A DNA stretch of 64,000 nucleotides from Hirundichthys speculiger (lineage: Eukaryota; Chordata; Actinopteri; Beloniformes; Exocoetidae): positions 2,480,001-2,544,000 of the forward strand of contig JAGFBZ010000290.1 in assembly GCA_018398805.1 (NCBI GenBank), written 5' to 3'. This document shows, piece by piece, positions 11,067-23,040 of this stretch. Below the pieces are notes generated by a model. It saw only the letters and a program-made list of their open reading frames with translations. It was not told the DNA's origin and ran no database searches. Every line of letters starts with the position of its first letter. Position 1 is the first letter of the stretch. The translations under genes were made by a program, and so were the position numbers.

Positions 11067-12070
11067 CGTTGAAACTCGTGTTACACTCTCTTGAGATGAC
11101 AAGGACAAAAAAGTGACGAAAACTCCGATAAAAAAAAAAAAAAAAAAAAACTAAGAAAGAAAACGAAGTGGAAAACTCGACAGTAAGAAAAACATAAAAA
11201 TGTGTTTTTTTTTTTTTTTCCTTTTCTTCCTTCTACTGCGCGTTCAGATTTTCCAGGACAGTCAGAAGCGCCAGTGTCTCTGCAGGTCTCCGCGCCGCGG
11301 GACGGATCCACGATGCGCTCTCGCTCCACTGTCTGTGAGACACCGCGCGGCTTGTAAAAGCAGATCCTCTCAGTGCGCGCTGTCTCTCACACAGCAGCCT
11401 CTCTACGAATCTCCCCTCACTGTCCTACAGGCATCGCGGGACGGAAATACATCCCCCTCCGGCTCATCCACTTGCTCCCAACTTTTTCCCCCCGCGCGCG
11501 CGCTTCGTTTGGCTCCTCTCTTGTCAGCCCTCCTGTCCTGACGCGCCCAGGTGTCCTCCAGCAGCCATTCAACTTTTCATTTTTCTCTTCCTGTCCCCCC
11601 CCAACCCCCCCTCTCTCCCCCCTCCTCTTCCTCAGCCGTGCCGGGATGTGTCGTCTTGTGTGACAGCGCGGAGATTCGGGGGGGTTGGTTAGATTTCAGG
11701 CATCGCCTCCTAATTTGCGGACAGTTTGCGTGACGTTTCTCATTCACACATTAAAGATAAAGAAGGATCCTGTCTGCGCTTCCATCAGTCCCACAAAGAG
11801 ACGCGGTTCAGAAACGCATCGGGGTCGTGTTTGCCCCCCCCCTGTCCACAGTCTGAGGAGACTCCTCTCCGCAGTATATTTTAAAGTGACAGGGGTCCGG
11901 GGTTGGAGAGGGTGAGCGGGGTCAGGGAGAGGTCGGGATGGGGCTTCCACGGGGATGAACTGCGCACACAGGCAGCGCACTTAACGCAGGAATCAAAGCG
12001 CTGCGCAAAGATCCACGTGCTCCCCAAACTTTTTCACAGCGCGCAGCGCCTGTCTGCTTCAACTATTTTA
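11040..12070 (-). promoter_or_regulatory. mecom: Candidate internal EVI1 promoter / CpG island
   Basis: The only clearly CpG-rich stretch in the window: dense CG at 11235-11350, 11385-11560 (including CGCGCGCGCG near 11492) and 11640-12050, against CpG-poor flanks. It lies 1.3 kb upstream, in transcript direction, of the exon that begins the shared part of EVI1 mRNA, and a consensus-like donor ends it at 11066. In vertebrates EVI1 is transcribed from its own promoter inside the MDS1-EVI1 locus; that knowledge and the position support this call. A minus-strand TTTAAAATATA box at 11876-11886 is one possible core element. The transcription start is not determinable here. Confidence 0.55.
11067..11330 (-). 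other. mecom: Candidate non-coding first exon of the short EVI1 transcript (3' end defined)
   Basis: The 3' boundary is AACG|gtaaga (exon end 11067, gt 11066-11065), the best minus-strand donor I see in the CpG block. The 5' limit given is arbitrary. Poly-A and poly-T tracts at 11130-11150 and 11205-11219 lie inside it, which would be odd for a stable 5' UTR, so the true exon may be shorter. The 82-codon minus-strand frame at 11081-11329 is mostly low-complexity (Lys then Phe runs) and is unlikely to be translated. Confidence 0.4.
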
Positions 12071-13839
12071 TCACGTTATTAACCCGCGAATCCCGACTTA
12101 TTAGAGTTATGTGTTTATTTCGGATTTGTCTACAGATTCGAGCTGTTTTTTTTTTGTTTTGTTTTTTTGGAAGGAAGCGTGCGCAAAAACAAATAGAAGA
12201 TAATAATAAGTGAGATCTAGCCTATAATAAAAACCTGTTTTTGCGTTTTGGAAAGCAGTGCAGCTGTCTACATCAGTGTCAAGAAAATCCATATAAACCA
12301 AAAGAAATCCTATATTGCATTTTGAGACATAATCATATTATTTTTTTCTAACTTGGGTAAAAGAAAAGCCGTCATCGCCATCGCCGTCTACAAGGACAAA
12401 CCATGACATACTTTTATTTTTATTATTCAACTGAACCATTTCCTCTCATTTTTATATAGAAAAGGAAACTGATTGTTGTGGAGTTCCGTATTAGTCTTGA
12501 GATTTAAACTAATATTGACTATTCCGCGCGTTTATTGCCCCCCGCTCCTTATCTCCATGCACCTGCTCCACAAAACGCCCTAAAGGAGGACGCAAAAATG
12601 TCGGACATTTTATTTCCTGAGGGTTTTCCTGAAATTTGAAGTCGAAAACATGAAGCTGATTCTGTGAAGAAACGGACAAAGCTGTGTGATAATAAGCGGA
12701 GTTTATTAAGCAGCCCATAAAGCCGGAGAGGACGGGGCTCTGGCTGATGAGAGCAGATGATGATGGATAACTCCTCACTCTGTGACATTGACCTTCCATC
12801 CCAGATAATGCCCATTGTTTTACTAAATCGCGGAGCGAAATGTTCAGGAAGGACAGGAAAAATCATGTGTAAATAAGGCAGGACCCCGCCACCGATTCCC
12901 ATCGTCTCGCGCTCCTTGAGAACCGAGGAGAGACCCTGGTCCGCCCGGTCATTGATTTCCTGCCTCTCCTCGACTTGTCCATTGTTGGAACCCTTTTTAA
13001 TTTAGCCATAAATTGGGAAAGCTCAAGTCGAATGAGCTGTTCTATTTTCTTCCTGTCAGGATGAGGGATTTGTTTTATGATGCATTGTGTATTAAATACA
13101 AGTAATCTGGGAAAGTGATTGCTTCACAGCCTCTCTGCTCTGATCGAGGACTCTGATAGGGAGATGGCTTTCACGGTTTTTCTGGAAAGGAGGAAACGTC
13201 TGAATTTTTTTCTTTTTTTCTTTAAGGTGATAAACGTGGTATCATCGGGGGTAAAGTGGGGGCAACAGAGGCTGGACCCTCTCGGCCTGGCCGCATGAAT
13301 AGGGCCTGCGCTTCTTCGCCTGGCCAGGAGATGGCGCGCTCAACTGAAATGAACTTTTGAAACATTTCTGAGTTGCATTTCAACATGCCAGAGGCAATGT
13401 CATACATCAGAAATTGATTGGATTTAATTAGTTGCTGTTCTGAAGAAAATATTGCACTACATCATCAAAACCCGGAAGAAAAACTGTGATTCTATGAGCT
13501 AGGACTTTAACTTTAGGACTGAAGTTTATGAAACTGGACAGATATGAAGCGTTTCATCATCTCCAAAGATGTTACCATGTAAACAGCTCAGTAACTTAAA
13601 GGTTAGATGTTTTGATACAAAACACCACTGTCAAGAGAGAAAAGGTCAGTTTCAATCCATATTCAAAAAAACAAAAACAAAAACAAACAAACAAACAAAA
13701 ACAAACAGCCATATCTCATTTTGTAGTGAGCTCTATGAGTCAGTCTTCTGACTTATTACAATATTAAAGGATTAGAGGATTTTTTATTTATTTTTTTTAT
13801 TTTTGGTTATATGAACTGCGCCAAACATCTACATAAAGG

Positions 13840-14190
13840 CGTCAAATTACTAGATGGGACATGAAAGATCCAGCTGTATGTGCATGAATATTGAATATGT
13901 AATCACCCAACGAGCTGCTATCAAACCCTTGAAGACCGATGGGGTGAATTTAAAACACTTGTTCAATTAATAAACCACGAGAGTGATTTGCGAGGCGTCC
14001 ATAGCTCTAATTCAGATTTGTTTGAGCAGTCTGCCACAAACACTATTCAGGCGTGCTTAGATGAAATAGATCTGTTTTATCTGAATTATGCCATGCCTTT
14101 GTCGTAATGATTGTGACGTGCTAAATAGCCGTGTGGAAAAGCTGTTTATCAACAAATTAGGAACCAAACAGGCTTCGGGGTATGTTAGTT
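13840..14190. promoter_or_regulatory. Candidate conserved non-coding element
   Basis: Repeat-free, complex sequence with ATGAATATTGAATATGTAAT, CAATTAATAAACC, CTCTAATTCAG and TGATTGTGACGTGC words (the last containing a CRE-like TGACG). It sits 2 kb upstream of the putative EVI1 promoter. Inference from texture only. Confidence 0.35.
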
Positions 14191-14984
14191 CCCCACTATA
14201 TCGTGCTACACAGCGTTTCATACTTGTTTAGGGGACCTTAACAGCATTCAGCAACCAGATAATGGTGGCGTTGAGGATTTAAAGTGCTGTGAAATTGTCA
14301 AAATAGGGTTGAATTTCTTTTTTTGCTTGCGGCTTTCTTATGTATTTTAGGGGCTCATTCACGCAAATACCGATGCACACACACAAATGTAGAGATTTTT
14401 TTTATTTTTATTGTTTTAATGAAATAGTTTCATATTTTACTTGATGTGAGGTTCAGCTTCACAAGCCAACACGGGCCTGTTCTTTTTTTTATTCTCTGGA
14501 TGACTTTATAGCAATATTTATCTAGTCTGAAAAGTGATTTGGGTTTTTTGCTGCTCAGTCCAGAGCCATGTGGACTCAGATGGGACGAGCCGGAGGAGAG
14601 GGGGATTCCCGTGTGGGTTGCAAACTGATTCCATGGACCGAGCTGCGGAGCCAGCCGCTGCAGCCGAGGGGCCACATGGAAACACTGGGAAGGCCTGTGT
14701 GGCGCATTCCAGCACATCCTCCATGAGAGCGGAAAGAAAAAAAAAAGAGAGAGAGAGAGGAGAGAGAAAGAAAATATCGCGGCCAAATCCACATGAAATA
14801 GTTCCACCATTCATGGCGAGACCTCCTATTGACACCGACGCAAAGCTGCATTAAGTCTCCATCATGGGTCTGTATACACACGGCCCCCTGCGCATTTTAT
14901 TTTGCTTAAGTGTGGGGCGAGTCTACAAGGTGGTGGGAACTCATTGGAAGCTCAAACTGACGGTTGGCCTTCAGTTAGGCCACA

Positions 14985-15285
14985 GCACAGGGCCCTGCTA
15001 CGTTTTCTTCAATTAGCACATCCGTCGGGCGTTACTGGCGCACAACACATTAAGTGTGCAACTTAAAGCCCCCTAATATTAAAAGACAGACTGGGTATCC
15101 ATATACCCCCAATTAGCATTAAAATACAGCAGAGGAAATGAAAGGAGAAAATGTAAATAAGAAATTTCCTCGGGTCTGGAAGTAGGCCCGTTGTTCGTGG
15201 CGTGTTAATCTCCACCTCAGTAATTTGGTTCTGCGGGAGAAGACAGAAGCCCTGCTGCTGTGCCCTGCACTTCATAAATCACTGC
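14985..15285. promoter_or_regulatory. Candidate conserved non-coding element
   Basis: Complex, evenly mixed sequence with repeated AATTAGCA words (15011 and 15111), a CATATACCCCCAATTAGC box and GTTAATCTCC. No simple repeat until the CT run at 15339. Texture typical of an enhancer core; not verifiable here. Confidence 0.33.
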
Positions 15286-15338
15286 TTTATGTGGACAAGG
15301 TCAGCACCCCCTTCTCTACCACGCTCCCCCCACCCACA

Positions 15339-15375
15339 TCTCTCTCTCTCTCTCCCTCTCCCTCTCTCTCTCTCT
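15339..15375. repeat. (TC)n microsatellite
   Basis: TC dinucleotide run with CCC interruptions, separating two CNE-like blocks. Confidence 0.93.
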
Positions 15376-15439
15376 GCTGGCCCCTCCCGGACCCTCCGCC
15401 ATGTTTACCCGGCCGCCCGGGGGCTCTCAGGACCAGACC

Positions 15440-15820
15440 AGCTCACTTCTAATTACTTTGGATTATTTTCATTTGCCGAGGGTCAGCCAGGCATTCCGGC
15501 AGAGAGGGAGAGAGACACGATTTCTTGACAAATTCTGTGGCCTGTCAGGAACAAGCCTGGCGTGTTTGCTGAATTAGCAGGCGGTCATTTTTGTTTTTTG
15601 AGCAGCGTCTGTTCCTGCTTATGACAGCCTTTTGGGGCACTGCAAACATCTCCGTCTATAGGCCCATTAACAAAAATGGATATTTATATGACATTTTAGC
15701 AGTTTGGAGGACTGTTTTAAGGTGGAAAGAGAATTTTATATAATATCCATGAGGAAACAATTCTTTGTTTCCCACCTTTTAAGCTGTAAACAATCTAAAT
15801 TATTGGCATAATAACAGTCC
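15440..15820. promoter_or_regulatory. Candidate conserved non-coding element
   Basis: It contains TAATTA (15450-15455), GGATTATTTT, TGAATTAGCAGGCGG and ATTTTATATAATATCC words in a block with no simple repeats except a short GA patch near 15504. Same texture as its neighbours at 14.0 and 15.1 kb. Confidence 0.35.
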
Positions 15821-16147
15821 ATTTAGAATACATCTAAAATGGGAACTCAGAATGACTTCACACCCAAGTTGACTGGCCTCCAGTTGCAAAGCAGAAATGA
15901 ACCTTTCTAAACACCAGACCAGCAGCTGCCACTGGTAGCCATTGCTGGAAATAATAATTAAAAACACTGTACATAGTATTTAGCACATATAACAGGTCTA
16001 CCGATTAAAAAAAAGAAAAAGTAAACAGTACCATGTGAAAGTCTAACTGAATGTGAATAACAGAAGATAGGATGGTAAAATTATTTCAAAAATTATCTCT
16101 AAAAATCAGGATAGATGAGGTTCCAGTTGACTTTACAACTTTAGGCC

Positions 16148-16208
16148 GCGTTCCAGTAGAATTTCCAACTTGGAACTTGGAGATTCCAACTTCAAAATTG
16201 GAATGCGC
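16148..16208. repeat. Small inverted repeat, possible MITE remnant
   Basis: GCGTTCCA at 16148-16155 faces TTGGAATGCGC at 16198-16208, and the interior has TTCCAACTTGGAACTTGGA and GATTCCAACTTC, i.e. nested complementary words. Consistent with a short foldback element or a truncated MITE; no target duplication recognised. Confidence 0.5.
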
Positions 16209-16290
16209 TTTAAGACATAATGCTTGTTTAAGAGTATGAGAAAAGTTGAATTAGTTCATCTTCCATCAACTCACAGATGTTAAAGTGTTT

Positions 16291-16335
<45 letters not shown>
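16291..16335. repeat. (AC)n(AT)n compound microsatellite
   Basis: An AC run to about 16317 passes directly into an AT run to about 16335. Confidence 0.95.
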
Positions 16336-17984
16336 AACACTGCAACCACATTCTTTTTGGCAAGGGCTAATGCAGGATGCTATGATGGGGGATGTGGGAG
16401 TTCAAACCATGTCAGATGATTATGTCGATGCATTAATTTTATACCCGATAAGGAAAGGAAAGGGAAAAAGGAAGGGCTAAATTTGCAAATCCAAAGTTCA
16501 ATTTCAATTTGAGCTCGTAAAAGAAATCCAGCTAGCTAAAATAAATTGTGCTGGTGCTAAATGAGGTACCATGATGGTGTATTAGGTCTATTTGAGGTTA
16601 AAAAAAGAAAAGAAAGATGGGGGAGAGTGGGGGCACCAACTTTGTAAACTCACAAATATGTAAGAGAAACTAGAAACTTGCATATTTAAGAGAGAAAAAC
16701 AGTAATCCTGAATTTATAAATTTGCAAATTTGCAAGGTAATTTTATTGCTCCCCAAATGCTGTATATTGAGGCTGAAATTGTTGCTCAGGAATACTCATG
16801 TGGGATGTCCTATGTATTTGGATAGTCTGGACAGAGCAAGAAACAGCTCAATTAAAATCCATTTCCTAATCTTAGCTACAGAAAAATAGAGAAATGAGAA
16901 AGAAACAAACTTCAGTGAGTTTCCCTCAAAGGATTCCTACAAAATAAGTCAATCGGGAGCAAGCTGCATCGCAAAAACAAAAATTATAGATAACAATTGC
17001 ATTAATGGCAACATTGAACCGTGTTGCATCTAATCAGGATAAAAGTGGCTTTGAATGGTTCCTAAGTGAGAACAAGATGCTCCTGATTCTGGGGATGTAG
17101 GGAGGTGAGGTTGGTGGAAGCCATGTACGCAGAGTAGTACAGGCCATGGTAATCATAGACACTTCCTCTCCAGAGCCTCTGCACACAGGGCCACACTGTA
17201 TGTGAGCTTCTGGGTGCGATAAAGCTGCACGAGAGTCAAAGGTCACGTTTTTGAAGCATAAATTCAGCGTGCCCACGGCTCCTATACGCCTGGGACAGAC
17301 TGGAAACTTAAACATCTCCCTCCACCCCACCCAGTCGTGCAGCGGAGAAAGGGGGTGGTAATTAGAGCATGTCGCCTTTTGCCGCAGGGAGAACAAATTG
17401 GCTCTAAAACGCTCCTAGATATCATCTTTAAAAGACCTTTTTATGTACGAGAGGTAAAGTGGTATGGAACTGAACACGGCACTTCAGATGTTCAAGTGTC
17501 ACACATTCATTACATTTATTGAGCTCTCTTCTCACGTTTAAAGTCAGGACTCTGCTGTAATACTGTGACAACATGCTTTTCATATACCGTGTCCAATTGG
17601 AAGGCTAATATTTTAATGTTGCTGGATATCGGACGAAGATGATATACTTCCTCATTGTGAGAGAAGACAACTGTGGCATGTCAGTTCAGTGCAGCCCCCA
17701 TAAGATGAAACAGAATGTTGGAGAAAAGACTGTTGGTAGAAGACAGAGGGTCAAAACTGTGAGAAGAGGTCAATGTTAATAGTGTTACGTTTCTAATTGG
17801 TATATTTCTACACAATAAGCAACAAAGAAACAATTACATTTTCGTTAAAAGCTCCATTAAGACCGTGGATGACCCCTGAATACCTCTGACATCCCTGTGT
17901 TTTTGTACTAACTTGTTTTTCAAAGCACAATAGGAAAAAAAAAGGTTTGTTTTTCTTGAGAATGAACACATAACTGCTATTAAA

Positions 17985-18600
17985 AGTTTCCACCAACTAC
18001 CGATCAGTTTTGCTCATCAGCTTGGAGAAATTTTAGCCCACATGTAGAGACCAGTTTGAACTCTGGAATACTGCTGGATTTCCTCAACTTCACACTTCTT
18101 GTCCTTCTGGAACATTTCTGTTGAATCAAAGTCAGGACCTTGACTTGGTCATTCCAAAGCACCATTTCTATTCCTCTCCAACCATCCTTTGTGTTTCGAT
18201 CACTTATGTGCTTAGGTTTGCTGTCTCTCCACCTTATATACCCTCTATTGAGATTCAGTTCAGAGAGATGTCCCTACATTTCCATTTTGACTTTAGCAGC
18301 ATAACTAATATGATATCAGACAGTATTGTTTCATCAGTGACAGAAACCCAAGATGCCAGTTTCAGAAAAACAAGCCCAAACAATGATACTACCACCACCA
18401 TGCCTTACAGTAGGGATACAATTCTTCTCTTAGAAACCAATGCCAACCTATTTTTCAAACACAACTTATCTCTCTCAAACCGAAAAGTTTATTTTGGTCT
18501 AATCTATCCACACAATATTTTTTCCAACAGCCATCTGGTTTGTTAATTTCAACCTCCCTCTTACAGCTTGTCACATATTGGTTTTGGTCAGGAGCCTGCT
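17985..18600 (-). pseudogene. Degenerate Tc1-like transposase relic
   Basis: On the minus strand, 18402-18367 reads [12 protein letters not shown], the conserved block of Tc1 transposases (family form GGGSVMVWGCF), and further on (about 18156-18122) ALE*PSQGPDFDSTEMF, matching the WPSQSPDLNPIE region that holds a catalytic Asp. Stop codons and frame breaks make it non-functional. The element's terminal repeats were not identified, so the limits are approximate. Tc1 elements move by cut-and-paste using a DDE catalytic triad and are very common in fish. The 141-codon plus-strand frame at 18121-18546 is the antisense shadow of this relic. Confidence 0.75.
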
Positions 18601-21600
18601 GTATTGGTTTTGAAGGTAAAGGTTACTGCCAAAGCATCACCTCTGAATGTCCTGAGTTGGTCAAGTGGTGACACTTGTGTGCAGCCCTCTTCATAGTGGG
18701 TTAAGAGTATAGATTCTTAACCCCTAAACCTAACCTCAATTAGCATCAATACCAGTGGCATATGCAAGCAGAGATCATTCGAGCTATTTTTTAATCATAC
18801 AAAGCATCCAACAGTATACATTCATCACACCAGACAAAAGAGAAAAATCTGCTGAGATGATAGAGACCATTTGCACATAAAGTATAATTCCAACAACCAG
18901 CGGAAAAAAAGACAAGAATGCAGTGTACCACAGAAACTTGGACAAGCGTCCAACTGCTAAGTTCCACAACAAAAGGATATCAGTTGAGAGCATCAAAAAC
19001 AGTTCTCTGAGGACCTTAAAAAGTCTTTTTTTTTTTTTTTGCCACAAAACTGTTTAAAGCAAACACATTTTGTTCAGTTGCGTTTTGTTTTATTTTTTAA
19101 TAAATACAGCAGAGCCCCCACTGCAAACACTGGACTATAATTTCACTTTCATATTCAACAGCTAAACCCACATCTTGACATACTTTTGCCACAAACTCAT
19201 ACGTAATACTGGACCTGTTTACAATGCTGCCCGTGTTACATTTTTATATGCGGTAAATACTTCGTCCAGTTTACAAACTTTGTTTTAAAACTTTGGGATT
19301 CACCACATATGGACTTGATTAAAATCAGAATACACTTGGGAAATAACAAATCAGTTGCAACAACCGTAAGATGAAAAAAAAAAAGCTAAGCAGCTCGCTC
19401 ACAACACAGGGACATGGAGTGGCTCCCATTTAAGGCTTCACTGGCTTTCAGTAGCATCAATGAGGCCCCTGAGTTAGACTGGGATTATATTTAACCAGTG
19501 AGCTTGTTGCACTGCTGAGTACAGGGCACATGCTGATGCTGCTGCCAGCAGACCATGCTCCTGGCATCTCTCTCATCCAAAGCTCTCATTAAAATGTGGC
19601 TTGGGCACAATTTCCTCCAGGAACACACGCGGGATAATGCATGGACACACAAGAAAACACATAAACACCCTCACAACAAAACATTCCCCCGCTAACAAAA
19701 GGAAAGTATTGTCATATAATTGTGACAATCCCATGATGTTTTTATTTGTTTCCTCTAGTACTTGTTTTGTTATACTTTAAACTCTTTTTTTTTTTTCTTA
19801 AATACAGCTTTCTTAAGTTTGCCATACATATTAAATGAGCATGCTGGAGGTACTGGACATAATAAAGGTTAGTTATTGTCTATGTGATTTAGCAGTTAAT
19901 TTTAAATACATGCATTACTCTTACAAAGGTAAACAACTATATGCTGCTTTGATGAATTGCAAGTTTTAAAAAAAACACTAAGATGGCATGTGCTCTGTTG
20001 AAAGCCTGAGTTAATAATACATTATCATCCTGCTCTCACCACATAGAAACTTGTAAATGCAAAAACATAACGCAAATAACTAACTCAATGTGCATAGACA
20101 GTATCTGCTCAGGGCCAAACCTGAGATAATATAACTCACTTGGCTCCTGTCAGTAGTGAGACTTGAGTTGAACAGCTATGCTCATCGATACTCCCAAGTT
20201 TATTCAATTCCAAACCAATCAGTCCAGCGTGGTACACTTTTGGGTTAATATTCTAACCGTGAAGCCCAGCACCAGGTGATGATAAATCAGCTTTTATGAT
20301 GGGTTGTTATGGTTTTTATAGCGCTGGGGTTGTGAGGGACTGATTTGGGGATCAATCACCTGCAGGTGTCTGCCCTGGGCCGGGGTGCCTGGGAGGATCG
20401 ATTGAAGATCTAGAGCTCTGGTGATGGAATAGAGGTGTATTTGTGCGTGAGAGAGCGTGCGCATTGAGACTGGGTGCAGCTGTAAGATATGTGTATTAGT
20501 TTACAAAGGGGAGAGAGACAAAGTGATGAAGGTGTGTATGTGAATGCTTCAGAGACAGAGAGGAGATATATCTACGGGTGCAGCGGTGATGAAGAGCTGC
20601 TGGACTATGACCAGACCATCTCAACTCATATTGGAGCCCCCTCCACTTCTTCCCCCCCCATCCTCTCTCAATCCACTTCTTTATTTAGGTGGCACTTTGG
20701 AAAATCTCATTGTCACACAACATTTAACAAAGACAAAAATCTCAGTCAGGCAGCTGGAGAGGGGTGCAGATAATTCCTTATACAACCTCTTTCACTCTAT
20801 GCTTGTGTGTTTTCTCTTGGGAGAGGCTACTAATGTGGGCAAAACTCTGCCAAGACACACAAACAAGTATGTGCATATACGTGTGAGCACCCATCACCAC
20901 GCAGACACATTAGTCACACCGAAGTTTGTCAGTTTAGTTTTCTCTCTCTCCTTTCCTTCCCTATATACAGTGTTGATACACATTCAACATCTCCGCTGAC
21001 CGTCCAGAAGGCTGCTTCCTCTGTGCTGTCAGCAGAGCCCGGCTGAAACAAAGGAGGCGGAGAGCGAGGCCTACGGTTTCTGAATCAGAGGAAGTTGGTA
21101 CTGATTACGCTGCCACTGAAGAAGCATTCCGATCCTGTTAAACCGAACACTGGCAGCTAACACCAAACCACGCAGCGATGCACTAGGGCGGCAAACCACA
21201 GCCCCACCCTGCGCACCCTCTCTCTCTACCCAGGTCAAAAATCTGGACTCTCTTCATTTCAACTTCTTTTTAATCCTTCCTTTCCTTTTTGTAACTTCAC
21301 TTCCCCTATTTAACACTCACCCCCCCTCTCCCGTCCCTTGCTTTCTTCTGCTCTGTCATCTCTTTCATACAAAACTAGAGCAGGAGAGTCTCATAGGAGA
21401 AGACAACTTTCTATCTTCACACCTCTCCCCCTCTATCCCTGATGAACGCCTTCGTTCACTTGTTTATACGACAGATGGGGTCATTCATAACCGAGCCCTA
21501 GAGAATATGTACACATTGTGGACATCCTGTATAGAAAGCGGCATATTAAATTTCTGTTTGTTTGACAGGAGAACTGTCTCTCTTCATCTTTTTCTTCTCT

Positions 21601-22480
21601 CTCATCCTTTACAGGAAGACCCCCATCCACCCAAGTGAGGGCGTGACCCTGGCAGCACTCCCCTCTTTTTCTCTCTCTCAAGTGCTAACACATATATTAA
21701 GTAAATGAAGAGTCACTTCAGGGGACAAACAGGCTTCTTTCACATTTCAGGAGTGCCAGAGCGAACTGGTGTCAGTGTGTGCTCATGGCCCTAACTGTGG
21801 TTGAGTCATGTTCGTAATGTTACCCGTCTGAGTGTGTTTATATTGTTGTGTGAATTTCTCCTAACCAGGTGCTGAAGCTCTCTGTCTGTTTGAGATGTAG
21901 AGTATGCTTATGGCATCTATGTGTGTGTGTCCATTCAGTCCCTGCACGCCTGAGTGTGTGTGGCAGGGTTTTCTAGGCCAAATTCAGTCCATGCAGGCAG
22001 ACAGTGTGGTTGTCTACATCTCAACAAGGAGCAGGTTAGTGCTGAAGTGTCTGCTCTCATCTCCTCTAAGCTTTTCCGCCTGTCTTCCTGTCTCATTCTC
22101 TCTTTCTATCTTTCCTTCAGCAATTATTGTCACTGAAAAAATAATACTTCAAAGAGGAAGACTTAAAAAAAAAAGAGAGAGAGAAATGGGTGGAATGAGC
22201 TACAGCAGAGGTGGTGGTGGGGCTATAAGACCCCCGGGGTAGATATAGGGTTTTGGTGAGAGCTCAGGGGTTGGCGGTGAGGTGTGCCCGAAGAGAGGGC
22301 CCTGGTGTAATCTCAGTGCTGAATAGACGGAGCTCTTAATAGAATCCCGTCGTCCGGCTGCCAACGAGAGAAACAAGAGCTGTAATGGATGGGCTCAGCT
22401 CTGGCTCCCACTTTCCCCCCCTGTGACCCCTGCGTTGGTCAGAAGTAAGAGCTAAAGAAGCATTGTAGCCCCGGGCCTGA
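18601..22480 (-). other. mecom: Large mecom intron, part 2
   Basis: No exon, RNA gene or full element recognised. It contains T-tracts (19026-19040, 19785-19797), CT-rich sequence near 20940-20960 and 21200-21460, and a purine run near 22165-22185. The frames at 20489-20999 and 21904-22242 show no domain. 20330-20420 is GC-richer and complex but too short to call. Confidence 0.65.
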
Positions 22481-22486
22481 TTGAAT

Positions 22487-22540
22487 GGGGAGGGAGGGAG
22501 GTGGTGGTGGTGGTGGTGGTGGCAGTGGGGGCGGTGGGGT
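22487..22540. repeat. (GGAG)n(GGT)n G-rich tandem repeat
   Basis: A GGGAGGGAGGGAG run passes into about eight GGT/GTG units and then GGGG-containing sequence. The G-runs on the plus strand could support a G-quadruplex. The minus-strand proline/threonine-rich frames here are artefacts of the repeat. Confidence 0.9.
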
Positions 22541-22629
22541 AGCTGCGCTGATAGACCAATTTCCCACTACTGCGAGCAGCAGGGCTTGATTGATGAGGGC
22601 TGGTGCTGGTGAGAGGAGGCCCATCACAT

Positions 22630-22800
22630 GCGATCACATAAATACTTATTCAGCTCGAATTGGGCCTGACAAGCCTTACGACAGCTTTGTGCTGTCACAG
22701 ATATCATTGGAGGGAAAAAGCTCCATTAATCATGCGTAATTAACTTTTCCAAAGGGAGGTTCTGCTTGGAACCAGCAGTAACCCACTCAGTACTCAGATA
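22630..22800. promoter_or_regulatory. Candidate conserved non-coding element (strong texture)
   Basis: A dense set of developmental factor words: CTGTCA TALE/MEIS core (22692-22697), TATC (GATA on minus, 22702-22705), ATTAATCATGCG and TAATTA (22737-22742), all in complex sequence without repeats. Among the most enhancer-like blocks in the window by eye. Confidence 0.42.
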
Positions 22801-22811
22801 AAAAAAAAAAT

Positions 22812-23040
22812 TCCAGCATCTTAACTGGGATTGGAGAGGGCCTTATTAAAAGCTAGAGCCAGTTTCCCTTGAGCCCCTCCGTTTGTACAGGAAACGGCTT
22901 CATTAGTATCGGTTTAGGGCTCTAATGGGCTCAATACAAAGCCTCCTCTTTTTAACCCAGCCGTGTTCAGTGGCCTTACAGTGCAATATCCTGTGAGCGC
23001 GCACGCCCATAATGTTCCCTGTTTGAAGTCGGAGCAGAAC
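22812..23040. promoter_or_regulatory. Candidate conserved non-coding element
   Basis: Separated from the previous block by an A-tract. It contains CTTATTAAAAGC, CTTCATTAGTATCGG, GGGCTCTAATGGGCTC and TTTTTAACCCAG words with no repeats. Possibly the second half of one larger element. Confidence 0.35.

Larger units (their letters stand above)
12071..17984 (-). other. mecom: Large mecom intron, part 1: promoter-proximal non-coding sequence
   Basis: No exon found. It holds A-rich tracts (13663-13705), several complex CNE-like blocks listed separately, a CT-rich run (15339-15375), a small inverted repeat (16148-16208) and an (AC)n(AT)n run. Frames at 14430-14881 on both strands and 15202-15528 overlap pyrimidine/purine runs and carry no recognisable domain. 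12470-13130 is moderately complex and may be a distal part of the EVI1 promoter region. 16340-17980 shows nothing definite. Confidence 0.7.

Noticed and set aside
18121..18546. 141-codon plus-strand frame
   Set aside because: It is the antisense of a decayed Tc1 transposase on the minus strand.
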